DNA of 64,000 bases from Nibribacter ruber (GCF_009913235.1 NZ_CP047897.1:496001-560000); one strand, 5' to 3'; shown: positions 10,984 to 20,112, counted from the stretch's first letter. A program made the numbers and translations. Notes: a model not told the origin generated them from the letters alone.

Positions 10984-11021
10984 CGTTTTTGGGCGATTTT
11001 CCAGAAAACTGGCCAAAAACG
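10984..11021. repeat. 38-bp palindromic repeat, copy R2
   Basis: Close match to the repeat consensus (CGTTTTTGGGCGATTTT arm, CCAG centre). It sits 4 bp after the DUF5686 stop and 15 bp before a promoter -7 element. Confidence 0.9.
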
Positions 11022-11035
11022 AAAAACGGCTTTCT

Positions 11036-11043
11036 TAATTTTG
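11036..11043 (+). promoter_or_regulatory. Putative promoter -7 element for the TPR lipoprotein
   Basis: TAATTTTG fits TAnnTTTG and lies 38 bp before the ATG at 11081. No clear -33 TTTG is seen; that position falls in repeat R2. Confidence 0.5.
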
Positions 11044-11080
11044 TGTACCTTCACCAGTCATTTACCACTTGTCTTACTTC

Positions 11081-12151
11081 ATGCGCGGGTTTTACCAGCT
11101 TTCTTTGCTTTTCTTTCTATTCATAGGCCTAGGTTGTAGCCAGGAGAAGAGACAGGAGCGCATGTTTTCGCCTAAGAGGGTAAACAGTACCCCCGCCGTG
11201 CACATCAATGAAATTTCAAGAGCCATTGCGCAGGGCAATGAGCAGCCAGAATGGTATGTGAAACGCGCGCGCCTGTACCTGTCCATCGGTAAGGAAGGGC
11301 AGGCGTTACAGGATTTGAATACGGCCATCAAGGAAGACGCTTCTATAGGGGAGGCCTATTTTCTCAAGGCGAAGATTTTAGTGGCCCGGCAGCAGTACCA
11401 GGAATCCATGAAGCTGATGATGCAGGCCCGGGAGTTCAATTACTACACCCCGGAGTCTGAGGCCATACTGGCAGAGACCTACGTAGGTTTGCGCCAGTAT
11501 GAGCGGGCCCTGTCCCATAGCAGCAAGGCCGTGAAGCTGAGCCCCGGCGAACCCAAGTTCTACGTGTTGCTGGCCAAAGCGCAGGCGGGTACCGGAGACA
11601 CAATCCGAGCCGTTGCCAACCTGGGCAAGGCCTTAGAGCGCGATACCTTGTCATTGCCGGCCTTCAGAGAACTTTCAGCTATCTACATGGCGCAGAAACG
11701 ATTTGAGGAAGCCTATCCTATGGTGAATGTTGGCGTGAAAAAACAACCCAAAGATGCCTTCTGGTGGCGGCAACTAGGACAATACTTTATGGCCTACAAC
11801 CTCACTGACACGGCCATGGCCTCTTTTAACCACTCGGTGATGTTAGAGCCCAACCAGCCGGGCGTGTACCTTGGTTTAGCGCAGGCTTGGTTTAAAAAGA
11901 GACAATATGCCCTAGCCCTGGATCATCTGGTGAAAGCGCAGGAATTGGGAGCACCTCTTAATGAGGAGAACCGTTTTTTGCTGGCCAGATGCTATGAATA
12001 TACCGGGCAGCGGGAACTGGCGCGGGGACAATATGCTTTTTTAGTAAGAAAATACCCGCAAAACCCGCGTTATATGGTAGCTTTGCGCAAGATGCAGACG
12101 CCTGTTAAACGGCCAACCATGGATACCTTGAGCACGAATTCGGTTTTTTAA
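11081..12151 (+). CDS. TPR-repeat lipoprotein
   Basis: 356 residues from the ATG at 11081. The lipoprotein signal MRGFYQLSLLFFLFIGLGC has its lipobox Cys at about residue 19 (an in-frame TTG at 11069 would only lengthen it). Eight or more TPR-type helix pairs follow (for example AYFLKAKILVARQQYQESM and PGVYLGLAQAWFKKRQYALAL). It is probably an envelope-anchored scaffold with no catalytic motif. The last codons and TAA lie inside repeat R3. TPR assignment is firm; the partner is unknown. Confidence 0.82.
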   Translation: MRGFYQLSLLFFLFIGLGCSQEKRQERMFSPKRVNSTPAVHINEISRAIAQGNEQPEWYVKRARLYLSIGKEGQALQDLNTAIKEDASIGEAYFLKAKILVARQQYQESMKLMMQAREFNYYTPESEAILAETYVGLRQYERALSHSSKAVKLSPGEPKFYVLLAKAQAGTGDTIRAVANLGKALERDTLSLPAFRELSAIYMAQKRFEEAYPMVNVGVKKQPKDAFWWRQLGQYFMAYNLTDTAMASFNHSVMLEPNQPGVYLGLAQAWFKKRQYALALDHLVKAQELGAPLNEENRFLLARCYEYTGQRELARGQYAFLVRKYPQNPRYMVALRKMQTPVKRPTMDTLSTNSVF

Positions 12152-12179
12152 CTAATTTCCCGAAAACAAGCCAAAAACG
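12141..12179. repeat. Palindromic repeat copy R3, spanning a stop codon
   Basis: 39-nt diverged copy: the right arm (AAGCCAAAAACG) is intact, while the left arm (CGGTTTTTTAAC) encodes the last codons and stop of the TPR lipoprotein. Confidence 0.65.
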
Positions 12180-12203
12180 AAGAAGCATTTTCTTTACAGA
12201 CAT

Positions 12204-14138
12204 ATGATCAATATTACCTTACCAGACGGCTCTGTCCGTGAGTTTCAGGAAGGGGTGACTGGCATTGAGATAGCCGCCTCTATTAGTGAAGGCTTAGCCC
12301 GTAACGTACTTGCCGCCAAAGTAAACGGCCAGGTATGGGACCTTACGCGCCCTATCACGCAAGACGCCGCCGTACAGTTGCTCACTTGGAACGATGATGA
12401 AGGTAAGTCTACGTACTGGCACTCTTCGGCCCACTTGCTGGCCGAGGCCTTGGAAGCTCTCTACCCAGACGTTAAGTTTGGCATTGGACCACCCATTGAG
12501 AACGGCTTCTACTATGACATTGACCTAGGCGATAGAACCCTTTCTCAGGAAGAATTCCCGGCCATTGAGCAGAAGATGCTGGAGCTGGCGCGTCAGAAAA
12601 GCGAATTTGTGCGCCGCGAAGTAAGCAAAGACGAGGCTGTCGCTTATTTCACTCAGAAGGGTGATAAATACAAGCTGGATCTGTTAGAAGGGTTGCAGGA
12701 CGGAACCATCACGTTCTACTCACAAGGCAACTTTGTAGACCTTTGCCGCGGGCCGCACATTCCTAACACTGGATTCATTAAAGCTGCCAAACTCATGAAC
12801 GTGGCCGGCGCTTACTGGCGCGGCGATGAGAAAAGCAAGCAGCTGACCCGCGTGTACGCCATCACGTTCCCCAAGCAGAAAGACCTGACCGAGTACCTGG
12901 AGCGTCTGGAAGAGGCCAAGCGGCGAGATCACCGCAAACTGGGCAAGGAGATGGAGTTGTTCGCTTTCTCTGAGAAGGTGGGCATGGGTTTGCCACTGTG
13001 GTTGCCCAAAGGCACCATGCTGCGCGAGCGCTTAGAGCAATTTATGCGCAAAGCCCAGATGAGAGCAGGGTATATGCCGGTGGTAACGCCGCATATTGGT
13101 TCTAAAGAATTATATGTGACCTCTGGTCACTATGAGAAATATGGGGCAGACTCTTTCCAGCCCATCAGGACGCCTAATGAAGGAGAGGAGTTCTACCTGA
13201 AGCCCATGAACTGCCCGCACCACTGCGAAATCTACAAGACTCGTCCAAGGTCGTATAAAGAATTGCCAGTGCGCCTGGCCGAGTTTGGCACCGTGTACCG
13301 TTACGAGCAAAGTGGCGAGTTGCACGGCCTGACCCGCGTAAGAGGCTTTACCCAGGATGACGCGCACATCTTCTGCCGTCCAGACCAGGTAAAGGAAGAG
13401 TTCACCAAAGTAATAGACCTGGTGTTGTATGTTTTCAAAGCCCTAGGCTTTGAAAACTACACCGCCCAGATTTCTTTGCGTGACCCAGAAAACAAGGCCA
13501 AGTACATTGGTTCTGATGACCTTTGGGAGAAAGCTGAGAGTGCGATTATTGAAGCGGCCACAGAAAAAGGCCTGCCTACGGTAACCGAGCTAGGAGAGGC
13601 TGCGTTCTATGGACCAAAGCTGGATTTCATGGTGAAAGACGCCCTGGGCCGTAAATGGCAGTTGGGTACCATTCAGGTAGACTACAACTTGCCAGAGCGG
13701 TTCCAACTGGAATACATTGGCGCTGACAATGAGAAGCACCGCCCCGTGATGATTCACCGCGCGCCGTTTGGTTCTTTGGAGCGTTTTGTGGCTGTGTTGA
13801 TTGAGCACTGCGCCGGTAACTTCCCGCTGTGGCTGAGCCCAGACCAGGTAGCCATTCTGCCTATCTCTGAGAAATACCATGACTACGCCCAGCAGGTGTT
13901 TGCCCAGTTGCATGATCAGGACATCAGAGGGTATATTGACTCACGCGATGAGAAGATTGGCCGTAAGATAAGAGACGCCGAAGTGAGCAAAGTGCCGTAC
14001 ATGATCATTGTGGGGGACAAAGAGCAGGAAAACGAAATTATTTCTGTGCGTAAACATGGCTTCGGGGATATGGGCAGTATGCGCATAGATGCCTTCGTGG
14101 ACAACTTTAGAGCCGTGCTGGCAGAGTTGTTGAATTAA
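12204..14138 (+). CDS. thrS: Threonyl-tRNA synthetase
   Basis: 644 residues, full length for the class II enzyme that charges tRNA-Thr. Order: TGS domain ([17 protein letters not shown]), editing domain with [11 protein letters not shown] and the downstream [12 protein letters not shown] block, then the catalytic core with [10 protein letters not shown] (zinc Cys), [12 protein letters not shown] and the motif 3 region [11 protein letters not shown], and finally the anticodon-binding domain. It heads the conserved thrS-infC-rpmI-rplT cluster. It has an ATG start and no Shine-Dalgarno. Confidence 0.96.
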   Translation: MINITLPDGSVREFQEGVTGIEIAASISEGLARNVLAAKVNGQVWDLTRPITQDAAVQLLTWNDDEGKSTYWHSSAHLLAEALEALYPDVKFGIGPPIENGFYYDIDLGDRTLSQEEFPAIEQKMLELARQKSEFVRREVSKDEAVAYFTQKGDKYKLDLLEGLQDGTITFYSQGNFVDLCRGPHIPNTGFIKAAKLMNVAGAYWRGDEKSKQLTRVYAITFPKQKDLTEYLERLEEAKRRDHRKLGKEMELFAFSEKVGMGLPLWLPKGTMLRERLEQFMRKAQMRAGYMPVVTPHIGSKELYVTSGHYEKYGADSFQPIRTPNEGEEFYLKPMNCPHHCEIYKTRPRSYKELPVRLAEFGTVYRYEQSGELHGLTRVRGFTQDDAHIFCRPDQVKEEFTKVIDLVLYVFKALGFENYTAQISLRDPENKAKYIGSDDLWEKAESAIIEAATEKGLPTVTELGEAAFYGPKLDFMVKDALGRKWQLGTIQVDYNLPERFQLEYIGADNEKHRPVMIHRAPFGSLERFVAVLIEHCAGNFPLWLSPDQVAILPISEKYHDYAQQVFAQLHDQDIRGYIDSRDEKIGRKIRDAEVSKVPYMIIVGDKEQENEIISVRKHGFGDMGSMRIDAFVDNFRAVLAELLN

Positions 14139-14211
14139 AAAGATAAAAAATTACTTTTATTATACCGGGGAAAACGCGATATTCGCACCCTGATTGTGAA
14201 ACCTTAAATTT

Positions 14212-14218
14212 AGGAGGT
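14212..14218 (+). promoter_or_regulatory. Strong Shine-Dalgarno of infC
   Basis: AGGAGGT ends 6-7 nt before the in-frame ATT at 14225. Perfect Shine-Dalgarno sequences are rare in Bacteroidota, and this one decides the infC start. Confidence 0.8.
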
Positions 14219-14224
14219 ACAACT

Positions 14225-14779
14225 ATTTCTACTAATAACAGACGCTACGTGCCACGTGGCAAGGTCGAAGAACCTTATCGGATCAATCAGCGCATCACCG
14301 GCGTACGCGACGTACGGGTGGTGGGTGAGAACGTAGAGCCAGGAGTCTACAGCATAGACCAGGCTCGCCGTTTAGCCACAGAGCAGAACCTTGACCTGGT
14401 GGAGATCTCGCCAAAAGCAGATCCGCCGGTTTGCCGCATCATTGACTATTCTAAGTTCAAGTACGAACAGAAGAAGAAGCAACGCGAGATGAAGGCCAAA
14501 ACCACCAAGGTGGTGATGAAGGAGATTCGTTTTGGTCCTAACACAGATGACCACGACTTTGAATTCAAACTGAAGCACGCCCGCCAGTTCCTGGCCGAGG
14601 GTGCCAAAGTAAAAGCGTACGTGCACTTTGTGGGCCGTACCATTGTCTTTAAAGAGCGCGGTGAATTACTTTTGCTTAAATTTGCGCAGGCGTTGGAAGA
14701 CGTTGCCAAGGTTGAGCAACTACCTAAGCTGGAAGGGAAGCGCATGTTCCTGTTCCTGGGGCCTAAAGTGAAAAAATAA
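14225..14779 (+). CDS. infC: Translation initiation factor IF-3 with ATT start
   Basis: 184 residues if read from ATT at 14225. The N-terminus is then (M)[20 protein letters not shown], the usual basic N-terminus of Bacteroidota IF-3. Starting at the GTG at 14249 would remove eight residues and leave no ribosome site. The family motif [15 protein letters not shown] and the C-domain ([29 protein letters not shown]) are present. IF-3 discriminates against non-canonical start codons, so an ATT start allows autoregulation, as known for E. coli infC. It lies between thrS and rpmI. Confidence 0.9.
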   Translation: MSTNNRRYVPRGKVEEPYRINQRITGVRDVRVVGENVEPGVYSIDQARRLATEQNLDLVEISPKADPPVCRIIDYSKFKYEQKKKQREMKAKTTKVVMKEIRFGPNTDDHDFEFKLKHARQFLAEGAKVKAYVHFVGRTIVFKERGELLLLKFAQALEDVAKVEQLPKLEGKRMFLFLGPKVKK

Positions 14780-14799
14780 TTACCCTTAAATACACCTAG

Positions 14800-14994
14800 A
14801 TGCCTAAGATGAAAAGCAAATCAGGGGCTAAGAAGAGATTCACCCTGACAGGTACTGGCAAAGTAAAGCGTAAGCACGCCTACAAAAGCCACATCCTGAC
14901 CAAGAAGACCACCAAGCAGAAGAGAAATCTTACTCACATTGGCCTAGTTAGCGAAGCTGACCAAGCAAACGTGAAGAGAATGCTTGCGTCTTAA
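14800..14994 (+). CDS. rpmI: 50S ribosomal protein L35
   Basis: 64 very basic residues beginning [20 protein letters not shown], the L35 signature, with the central motif [14 protein letters not shown]. It is 20 bp after infC and before rplT, the standard infC-rpmI-rplT order. In many bacteria this operon is controlled by L20 binding to the leader; I did not find a clear L20-binding fold here. Confidence 0.96.
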   Translation: MPKMKSKSGAKKRFTLTGTGKVKRKHAYKSHILTKKTTKQKRNLTHIGLVSEADQANVKRMLAS

Positions 14995-15072
14995 TTCAAT
15001 TTAATTATTGTTTCAACGAGAACTGGTAACTAAGAATTAAACCGAAATCACCAGCCTCAAAAAATTTCAGAA

Positions 15073-15417
15073 ATGCCTAGATCGGTCAACGTTGTGGCGG
15101 CCCGCCACAAAAGAAAAAGAATAATGAAAATGGCCAAAGGTTACTTTGGTCGTAGAAAGAACGTTTGGACAGTAGCCAAAAACGCAGTAGAAAAAGGTTT
15201 ACTTTATGCCTACCGCGACAGAAAGGTGAAGAAGAGAGACTTCCGTGCTCTTTGGATTCAGCGTATCAACGCAGCTGCCCGTATCAACGGTCTGTCTTAC
15301 TCTCAGTTAATGGGCGGTTTGAAAAAAGCCAACATCACCTTGAACCGTAAGGTTTTAGCTGACTTAGCTTTGAACCATCCAGAAGCCTTCAAAGGAATTG
15401 TTGCAAAGGTGAAATAA
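15073..15417 (+). CDS. rplT: 50S ribosomal protein L20
   Basis: 114 residues, full length: [32 protein letters not shown] start region, then [16 protein letters not shown] and [10 protein letters not shown]20 is an early 50S assembly protein. It is the last gene of the cluster, followed by a GC-rich terminator. Confidence 0.97.
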   Translation: MPRSVNVVAARHKRKRIMKMAKGYFGRRKNVWTVAKNAVEKGLLYAYRDRKVKKRDFRALWIQRINAAARINGLSYSQLMGGLKKANITLNRKVLADLALNHPEAFKGIVAKVK

Positions 15418-15435
15418 GCCTTTTGACTATACATG

Positions 15436-15468
15436 AAAAAGCCCGGCCACACGCCGGGCTTTTTTTGT
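15436..15468 (+). terminator. Terminator of the thrS-infC-rpmI-rplT cluster
   Basis: GCCCGGC (15441-15447) pairs with GCCGGGC (15453-15459), flanked by an A-run and a T-run of seven or more. Confidence 0.92.
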
Positions 15469-15490
15469 GCTAATGATTTTTGCCATAAGC

Positions 15491-15528
15491 CGTTTTTGGG
15501 CTGTTTTCCAGAAAATAGCCCAAAAACG
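15491..15528. repeat. 38-bp palindromic repeat, copy R4
   Basis: Near-consensus copy (CGTTTTTGGGCTGTTTT, CCAG, AAAATAGCCCAAAAACG) between rplT and the POT transporter. Confidence 0.92.
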
Positions 15529-15626
15529 GCGCTATGCCTTCCTGCCTGTTGCAATTGCAGGAAATGTAAGTTTACTTCCGGTAGCATTCATAATTTTCAA
15601 CCCTCTCTACATTTACCAGTCACTCT

Positions 15627-17120
15627 ATGGATTTAACAGATTCTACCCTACCAGAGGACCAGCCGGCCAAAGGACATCCCAAACAACTGTATGTGCTCTT
15701 TTTCGCCGAGATGTGGGAACGCTTCTCCTTCTATGGCATGAAGGCCTTGCTCTTGGCCTACATGGTCACGGAGCTTAAGTTTGACGAGCCCAAGGGCTAT
15801 GCTATTCTAGGCTCTTACGCTGCGCTGGTCTACACCATGCCCATGTTTGGTGGCATGATGGCAGATAAGTTTCTGGGATACCGCAAGGCCGTGCTGTTCG
15901 GGGGAATTCTCATGACCATTGGTCACTTGGTCTTGGCCGTGCCCGCTGATTGGAGCTTTTTCTATGGCATGGCCTTCATCATTTGCGGTAATGGGTTTTT
16001 TAAGCCCAACATTTCTAGTTTGGTAGGAACGCTGTATGCAGAAAACGATCCTAGAAGAGACAGCGGCTTCTCCATCTTTTACATGGGTATTAACATTGGC
16101 GCGGCCCTGGGTGGTCTACTCTGCGGCTACGTGGGCCAGCAGATCAACTGGCACTACGGCTTCGGGTTGGCTGGTATCTTCATGGTGTTGGGGTTAATAG
16201 TGTTTTACATTGGTGGCAAATCCTTAGGGGAACGTGGCTTGCCGCCCAACCCGGCACAGTTGAAACAAGGACTTTTTCTGGGCATCAGCCGTGAGGTGTT
16301 TATTTATCTTGGCGCACTGGCCTTGATTCCGGTGATTGTGGCCCTGTTTCATCGGTATGAGATCATGGACTTCCTGATGTTTGGGCTGGGGGCGTTGGCC
16401 TTGCTCTATATTTTGTTTGTGGCGTTCCAGCTGGAGAAAATTGCCAGAAACAAGCTGTTTGCCGCCTTGATTATGATTGTGTTCTCTACCATGTTCTGGG
16501 CTTTTTATGAACAGAATGCGGGTTCTCTCAATTTGTTTGCCATGCGCAACGTAGACATGGAACTGGCCGGCGTACAGCTGCCCCCGCTCTCTGTGAACAA
16601 TTTTCTACCGCCGGCCTGGGTGATCATTCTCAGCTTCTTCTTTGCCTGGCTGTGGCCGGCCTTGAATAGAAGAAACCTGGAGCCTTCTACTCCCTTGAAA
16701 TTTGGCTTCTCTTTCTTGCTGTTGGGAGCCGGGTTTTATCTCTTCTATTGGAGCTGCCAGTTGAGCCAGGAAACAGGCCTCATTCCGTTGTACGCCTTCG
16801 TGGCGGGTTATTTTTTCATCATTTGCGGCGAGATGTGCCTTTCACCCATCGGGCTTTCCATGGTCACTAAATTGTCGCCGGTGAAGATGGTGGCCTTGAT
16901 GATGGGTATCTGGTTTTTTGCCAGCGCCATTGGCGAGTTTCTGGCAGGTAAGATTGGAGCCCTCATGAGCGTGCCCAAGGAGGTGGTGGACAATCCGGTG
17001 TTGTCGCTTCCTTACTATGCAGACATTTTAAGCAAAATTGGCATAGGGTCTTTTGCCATTGGCATACTGCTCATCTGCTGCGTGCCGCTCATACGAAAGT
17101 TGATGGGCGAGGTGAGGTAA
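15627..17120 (+). CDS. POT/PTR2-family peptide MFS transporter
   Basis: 497-residue proton-coupled oligopeptide transporter of the inner membrane. The POT signature ExxER is seen as FFAEMWERFSFYGMKALL in TM1, and the second family signature as FYMGINIGAALGGLLCGYVG. About 12-14 hydrophobic segments cover the protein. It likely imports di- or tripeptides. It is a single gene starting with ATG at 15627, flanked upstream by R4 and downstream by a long stem-loop. Confidence 0.92.
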   Translation: MDLTDSTLPEDQPAKGHPKQLYVLFFAEMWERFSFYGMKALLLAYMVTELKFDEPKGYAILGSYAALVYTMPMFGGMMADKFLGYRKAVLFGGILMTIGHLVLAVPADWSFFYGMAFIICGNGFFKPNISSLVGTLYAENDPRRDSGFSIFYMGINIGAALGGLLCGYVGQQINWHYGFGLAGIFMVLGLIVFYIGGKSLGERGLPPNPAQLKQGLFLGISREVFIYLGALALIPVIVALFHRYEIMDFLMFGLGALALLYILFVAFQLEKIARNKLFAALIMIVFSTMFWAFYEQNAGSLNLFAMRNVDMELAGVQLPPLSVNNFLPPAWVIILSFFFAWLWPALNRRNLEPSTPLKFGFSFLLLGAGFYLFYWSCQLSQETGLIPLYAFVAGYFFIICGEMCLSPIGLSMVTKLSPVKMVALMMGIWFFASAIGEFLAGKIGALMSVPKEVVDNPVLSLPYYADILSKIGIGSFAIGILLICCVPLIRKLMGEVR

Positions 17121-17146
17121 GCTGATCTTTCACGGTCAACTTGTTA

Positions 17147-17191
17147 GAAGCAACGCAAGGAGGGTATCTCAACCTATTCTTGCGTTGCTTC
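17147..17191 (+). terminator. Long stem-loop between the POT gene and the Gre factor
   Basis: A perfect 13-bp stem (17147-17159 with 17179-17191) around a 19-nt loop, ending 13 nt before the Gre-factor ATG. It has no real T-run, so it may be a weak terminator or an RNA structure in the Gre leader. Confidence 0.55.
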
Positions 17192-17204
17192 GTTGTAAAG
17201 GGCT

Positions 17205-17723
17205 ATGAGCAGAGCGTTTGCAAAAGAAGATGATGCCGTTGAGGCACCTATAATTCCGGCCAGGGCCGCCTTGCCACCAGGCGTCACCAATTATGTTACG
17301 CCTCAGGGTTTGGCCCAGCTGCGCGCAGAAGCTACGGCTCTGGAAGAGGAGCGCGCCAAAGCTGAAGCCATTGAAGGAGATGCGCTGGAACGTACCCGGC
17401 AACTCACCATCCTCAAGGGCAGAATAAGTCAGTTGAACGAGCGTCTGGCCTCTGCCAAACTGGTGGAGACCGAAGGACAGCCCACCGACCAGGTTCGGTT
17501 TGGGGCCACGGTTACCCTCAAAACCGTGGAAGGCGGAAAGCCAGGATTTGTAAGGACGTTCACCATTGTGGGCGTAGACGAAGCCTCCATCACCGACGGC
17601 AAGATTGCCTTTGTAGCCCCCATCGCCAAAGCCGTGCAAGGGGCCAGGCAGGGCGAAACCATCGTCTTACAGCTAGGCGGAAAAGAAGAAAGAGTATTGG
17701 TAGAAAGGATTGACTACGCTTAA
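17205..17723 (+). CDS. GreA/GreB-family transcript cleavage factor
   Basis: 172 residues. The N-terminal coiled coil (about 35-100: LAQLRAEATALEEERAKAEA, then LTILKGRISQLNERLASAKLV) and the C-terminal FKBP-like domain (RFGATVTLKTVEGGKPGFVRTFTIVG, AKAVQGARQGETIVLQL) match the Gre family. These factors enter the RNA polymerase secondary channel and stimulate cleavage of backtracked RNA. The acidic tip expected in the coiled-coil turn reads as EGDALERT. It is more GreB-like by its long N-terminal extension. A strong terminator follows. Confidence 0.85.
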   Translation: MSRAFAKEDDAVEAPIIPARAALPPGVTNYVTPQGLAQLRAEATALEEERAKAEAIEGDALERTRQLTILKGRISQLNERLASAKLVETEGQPTDQVRFGATVTLKTVEGGKPGFVRTFTIVGVDEASITDGKIAFVAPIAKAVQGARQGETIVLQLGGKEERVLVERIDYA

Positions 17724-17795
17724 AGCTTAGGAAGCGACTGGCGACCGTAAGGTTTTATCAGTCAATTAAGAAAGCTGTTGTTCGTCGGCTTATAG

Positions 17796-17846
17796 AAACG
17801 CATCGGCTCTGGTCTAATGGAAAGACCAGGGCCGATGCGTTTTTGG
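17796..17846 (+). terminator. Terminator of the Gre-factor gene, fused to repeat R5
   Basis: A 20-bp stem (17796-17815 with 17823-17842) with one G.U pair and a 7-nt loop. Its T-run is also the first arm of repeat R5. Confidence 0.9.
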
Positions 17847-17875
17847 GCTATTTTCTGGAAAACGGGCTAAAAACG
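17838..17875. repeat. 38-bp palindromic repeat, copy R5
   Basis: CGTTTTTGGGCTATTTT arm with CTGG centre; it overlaps the 3' side of the preceding terminator. Confidence 0.9.
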
Positions 17876-17916
17876 GAAGTTGAAGCGGGGAGGCTTCTGC
17901 CAAATAAAAGGGCCAT

Positions 17917-17949
17917 AAAAAAAAGCCCCACTGGTAAGTGGAGCTTTTG
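17917..17949 (-). terminator. Terminator of tRNA-Met
   Basis: Minus-strand stem GCTCCACT/AGTGGGGC (17944-17937 with 17932-17925) with a TACC loop and eight T, immediately after the tRNA 3' end. Confidence 0.88.
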
Positions 17950-18023
17950 TAGCGGGGAGCAGAATCGAACTGCCGACCTCAGGGTTATGAATCCTGCGCT
18001 CTAACCATCTGAGCTACCCCGCC
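17950..18023 (-). tRNA. tRNA-Met (anticodon CAT)
   Basis: A 74-nt cloverleaf on the minus strand: acceptor GGCGGGG/CCCCGCT (with a G.U first pair), discriminator A, D-arm GCTCAGATGGTTAGAGC, anticodon loop TTCATAA, T-arm with GGTTCGA-like core (CAGTTCGATTCTG). No CCA is encoded. CAT can be elongator Met, initiator or tRNA-Ile2 (lysidine); the paired acceptor end excludes the initiator, and overall similarity to Bacteroidota tRNA-Met favours elongator Met. Confidence 0.93.
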
Positions 18024-18034
18024 GAATTATGGTG

Positions 18035-18067
18035 CAAATGTAGGGTAAAGATTATTAATGGTACAAA
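18035..18067 (-). promoter_or_regulatory. Promoter of tRNA-Met
   Basis: On the minus strand, TTTG (18067-18064) and TACATTTG (18042-18035), spacer 21, lie 11 bp before the tRNA 5' end. This is one of the clearest Bacteroidota-type promoters in the window. Confidence 0.8.
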
Positions 18068-18150
18068 CTTTTTAGTGTAAAATATTTTCCCTTATTTGAC
18101 CACACAAGCTACCTACCTATACTACACCCTTTTACGTTAGCTCTTTTTTT

Positions 18151-18546
18151 ATGAGTAAAACTAAATTCATCAGAGAATACGCGTTGAATGCCTCTCCTAA
18201 AATGATCTATCCTTACTTAAGTACCGCTTCTGGCCTGGAACAATGGTTTTGCCAGAGTGTGAAGGTGATGGGAGACCGCGTATTTAATTTCATCTGGGAC
18301 AACCAGGACCATCTAGCCGAGATGACCAGCCACCGCACCAACAAGTCCGTGCGGTTTACTTTTCTGGGTCCAAACAGAATGACTACCTCTGAATCTGGCT
18401 ACATAGAATTCGTCATAGACTCCAGTGAGCTGACCCTGGAACAATATCTACGCATTGTAGACTATACAGACGAAGGCGACGTTGAGCAATTGGCGGAGTT
18501 GTGGGACAACCTGCTGCAAAACCTGCGCGAGATCATTGGCGGTTAA
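18151..18546 (+). CDS. START-like (AHSA1/SRPBCC) domain protein
   Basis: 131 residues: a single helix-grip SRPBCC/START-like domain (FIREYALNASPKMIYPYLST, AEMTSHRTNKSVRFTFLGP, and a C-terminal amphipathic helix WDNLLQNLREIIGG). Such folds bind hydrophobic ligands or act as chaperone co-factors. There are no catalytic residues or signal peptide. It is a short single gene conserved in Cytophagales near the LptF/G permease; function unknown. Confidence 0.8.
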   Translation: MSKTKFIREYALNASPKMIYPYLSTASGLEQWFCQSVKVMGDRVFNFIWDNQDHLAEMTSHRTNKSVRFTFLGPNRMTTSESGYIEFVIDSSELTLEQYLRIVDYTDEGDVEQLAELWDNLLQNLREIIGG

Positions 18547-18646
18547 GCATGCGTTTTCAGGGTCTTTTTGTAATTTCGGCCACTTTTTAGGCTTCGCCTT
18601 TGTTTACCGGCTTACCGCCGGCCCTAAGTAGGAGTGGCCATGCTGC

Positions 18647-20056
18647 ATGAAAAAACTAGATAAGCTTATTCTCAAGTCCTTTATTGGGCCATTTTTGCTC
18701 ACCTTTGCCGTAGTGGAATTTATATTTCTGCTGCAGGTGATCCTCAAGTACCTGGATGACCTGGTGGGCAAGGACCTGGGCGTGGCCGTGATAGGGGAGT
18801 TACTTTTTTACTTCAGCATCAACCTGGCGCCCAACGCCTTTCCGCTGGCTATCCTGCTTTCTTCGCTCATGACCTTCGGGAACCTGGGCGAGCATATGGA
18901 ACTGACGGCCATTAAAACCTCTGGCATCTCTTTGGTGCGCGCCCTGCGGCCGGTATTCTTTTTCGCCTTGCTGCTCACCATTGCCGCTTTCTTTTTCAAC
19001 AACACCATTGTGCCCAAGGCTAATTTGAGGGCCTTCAGTTTGATGTGGGACATCCGGCAGAAGAAGCCGTCCCTTGACATCAAAGAAGGCTCCTTCTACA
19101 ACGGGCTGCCCAACCGCAGCATACGCGTAGGCAAGAAGTTTGATGACGGCCAGACGCTCAAGGACATCATGATCTATGACCACAGCGGCGGGCAGGGCAA
19201 CACGGTGGTGGTGTTGGCTGACTCTGGTAAGATGTACACGCAGTACAATGACCAGTACCTGGTGCTGGAGTTGTTCAATGGCAAAACCTTTGTGGAGGAC
19301 GCCAGCAACCAAAGCAACGTGTCTCAAGACGGCGGCTTTGCCCGGCAGGGGTTCACGGCCAACAAGTTGGTGGTAAACTTGTCCTCGTTTCAATTGGACC
19401 GAAGCAATACCCAGCTGTTTGCCGACAATAAGATGATGAAGAACATCACCGAGCTCAAGCAGGTGACCGATTCTTTGGAAGGCCAGCAGACCCGTGAGCG
19501 GAAATTATTGGCGCCCAACGTGCGGCCGTTCTACAATCATTTTCAGGTGACCAAAGCCGCAGACACTCTCAAGGCCTTGGCCAATTATAAAACGCCGCTG
19601 CCAGCTGTCACGCTGGAAGACGTGCGCATGGCGTCCAGTTCGGCGCGCAACGTCAAGAGCTTTACCAGCAGCTACGCCTCACGCCTGACCACCCTGGAGC
19701 GGGAGAAGAACAACTATGAGATAGAGATCTACAAGAAGTTTACGCAGGCCCTGGCCTGTTTCATCATGTTCCTGATTGGCGCTCCGCTGGGCGCCATCAT
19801 CAGAAAAGGTGGCTTGGGCATGCCCGTGATCATCTCCATTGTCTTCTTCATCATTTACTACGTGCTCAGTATTCTGGGCGAGAAATGGGGGAGAGAGGGC
19901 GTGGCGCCGGTGCCGTTGGGTATGTGGGCGGCCAACATGGTGCTGCTGCCGGTGGGCATCTTTTTCCTGATCCAGGCCCGCAATGACTCTAATTTACTGG
20001 AAGTTGACTTCTGGCGCAAAATCACCTCCAGGCTTCGGCGCACCAAACCCTTGTAA
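18647..20056 (+). CDS. LptF/LptG-family lipopolysaccharide export permease
   Basis: 469-residue YjgP/YjgQ permease of the inner-membrane Lpt ABC exporter. Three TM segments lie at the N-terminus (residues about 10-130, MKKLDKLILKSFIGPFLLTFAVVEFIFLLQ) and three at the C-terminus (about 365-455, ALACFIMFLIGAPLGAIIRKGG), with a large periplasmic beta-jellyroll domain between them. LptB2FG extracts LPS and hands it to LptC. Only one permease is here, so its partner must be elsewhere. Confidence 0.9.
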   Translation: MKKLDKLILKSFIGPFLLTFAVVEFIFLLQVILKYLDDLVGKDLGVAVIGELLFYFSINLAPNAFPLAILLSSLMTFGNLGEHMELTAIKTSGISLVRALRPVFFFALLLTIAAFFFNNTIVPKANLRAFSLMWDIRQKKPSLDIKEGSFYNGLPNRSIRVGKKFDDGQTLKDIMIYDHSGGQGNTVVVLADSGKMYTQYNDQYLVLELFNGKTFVEDASNQSNVSQDGGFARQGFTANKLVVNLSSFQLDRSNTQLFADNKMMKNITELKQVTDSLEGQQTRERKLLAPNVRPFYNHFQVTKAADTLKALANYKTPLPAVTLEDVRMASSSARNVKSFTSSYASRLTTLEREKNNYEIEIYKKFTQALACFIMFLIGAPLGAIIRKGGLGMPVIISIVFFIIYYVLSILGEKWGREGVAPVPLGMWAANMVLLPVGIFFLIQARNDSNLLEVDFWRKITSRLRRTKPL

Positions 20057-20104
20057 TTCTTGGGTTTATTCTGGAGAAAGATTTTACTATTCCGGATTTT
20101 TATC

Positions 20105-20112
20105 TAACTTTG
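20105..20112 (+). promoter_or_regulatory. Promoter -7 element of rpsO
   Basis: TAACTTTG matches TAnnTTTG, 51 bp before the rpsO ATG. The -33 position is TTT rather than TTTG. Confidence 0.6.

Noticed and set aside
18552-18592. Possible further degenerate repeat before the LptF/G gene
   Set aside because: Only scattered similarity (CGTTTTC and CTTTTTAGG) without a pairing right arm.
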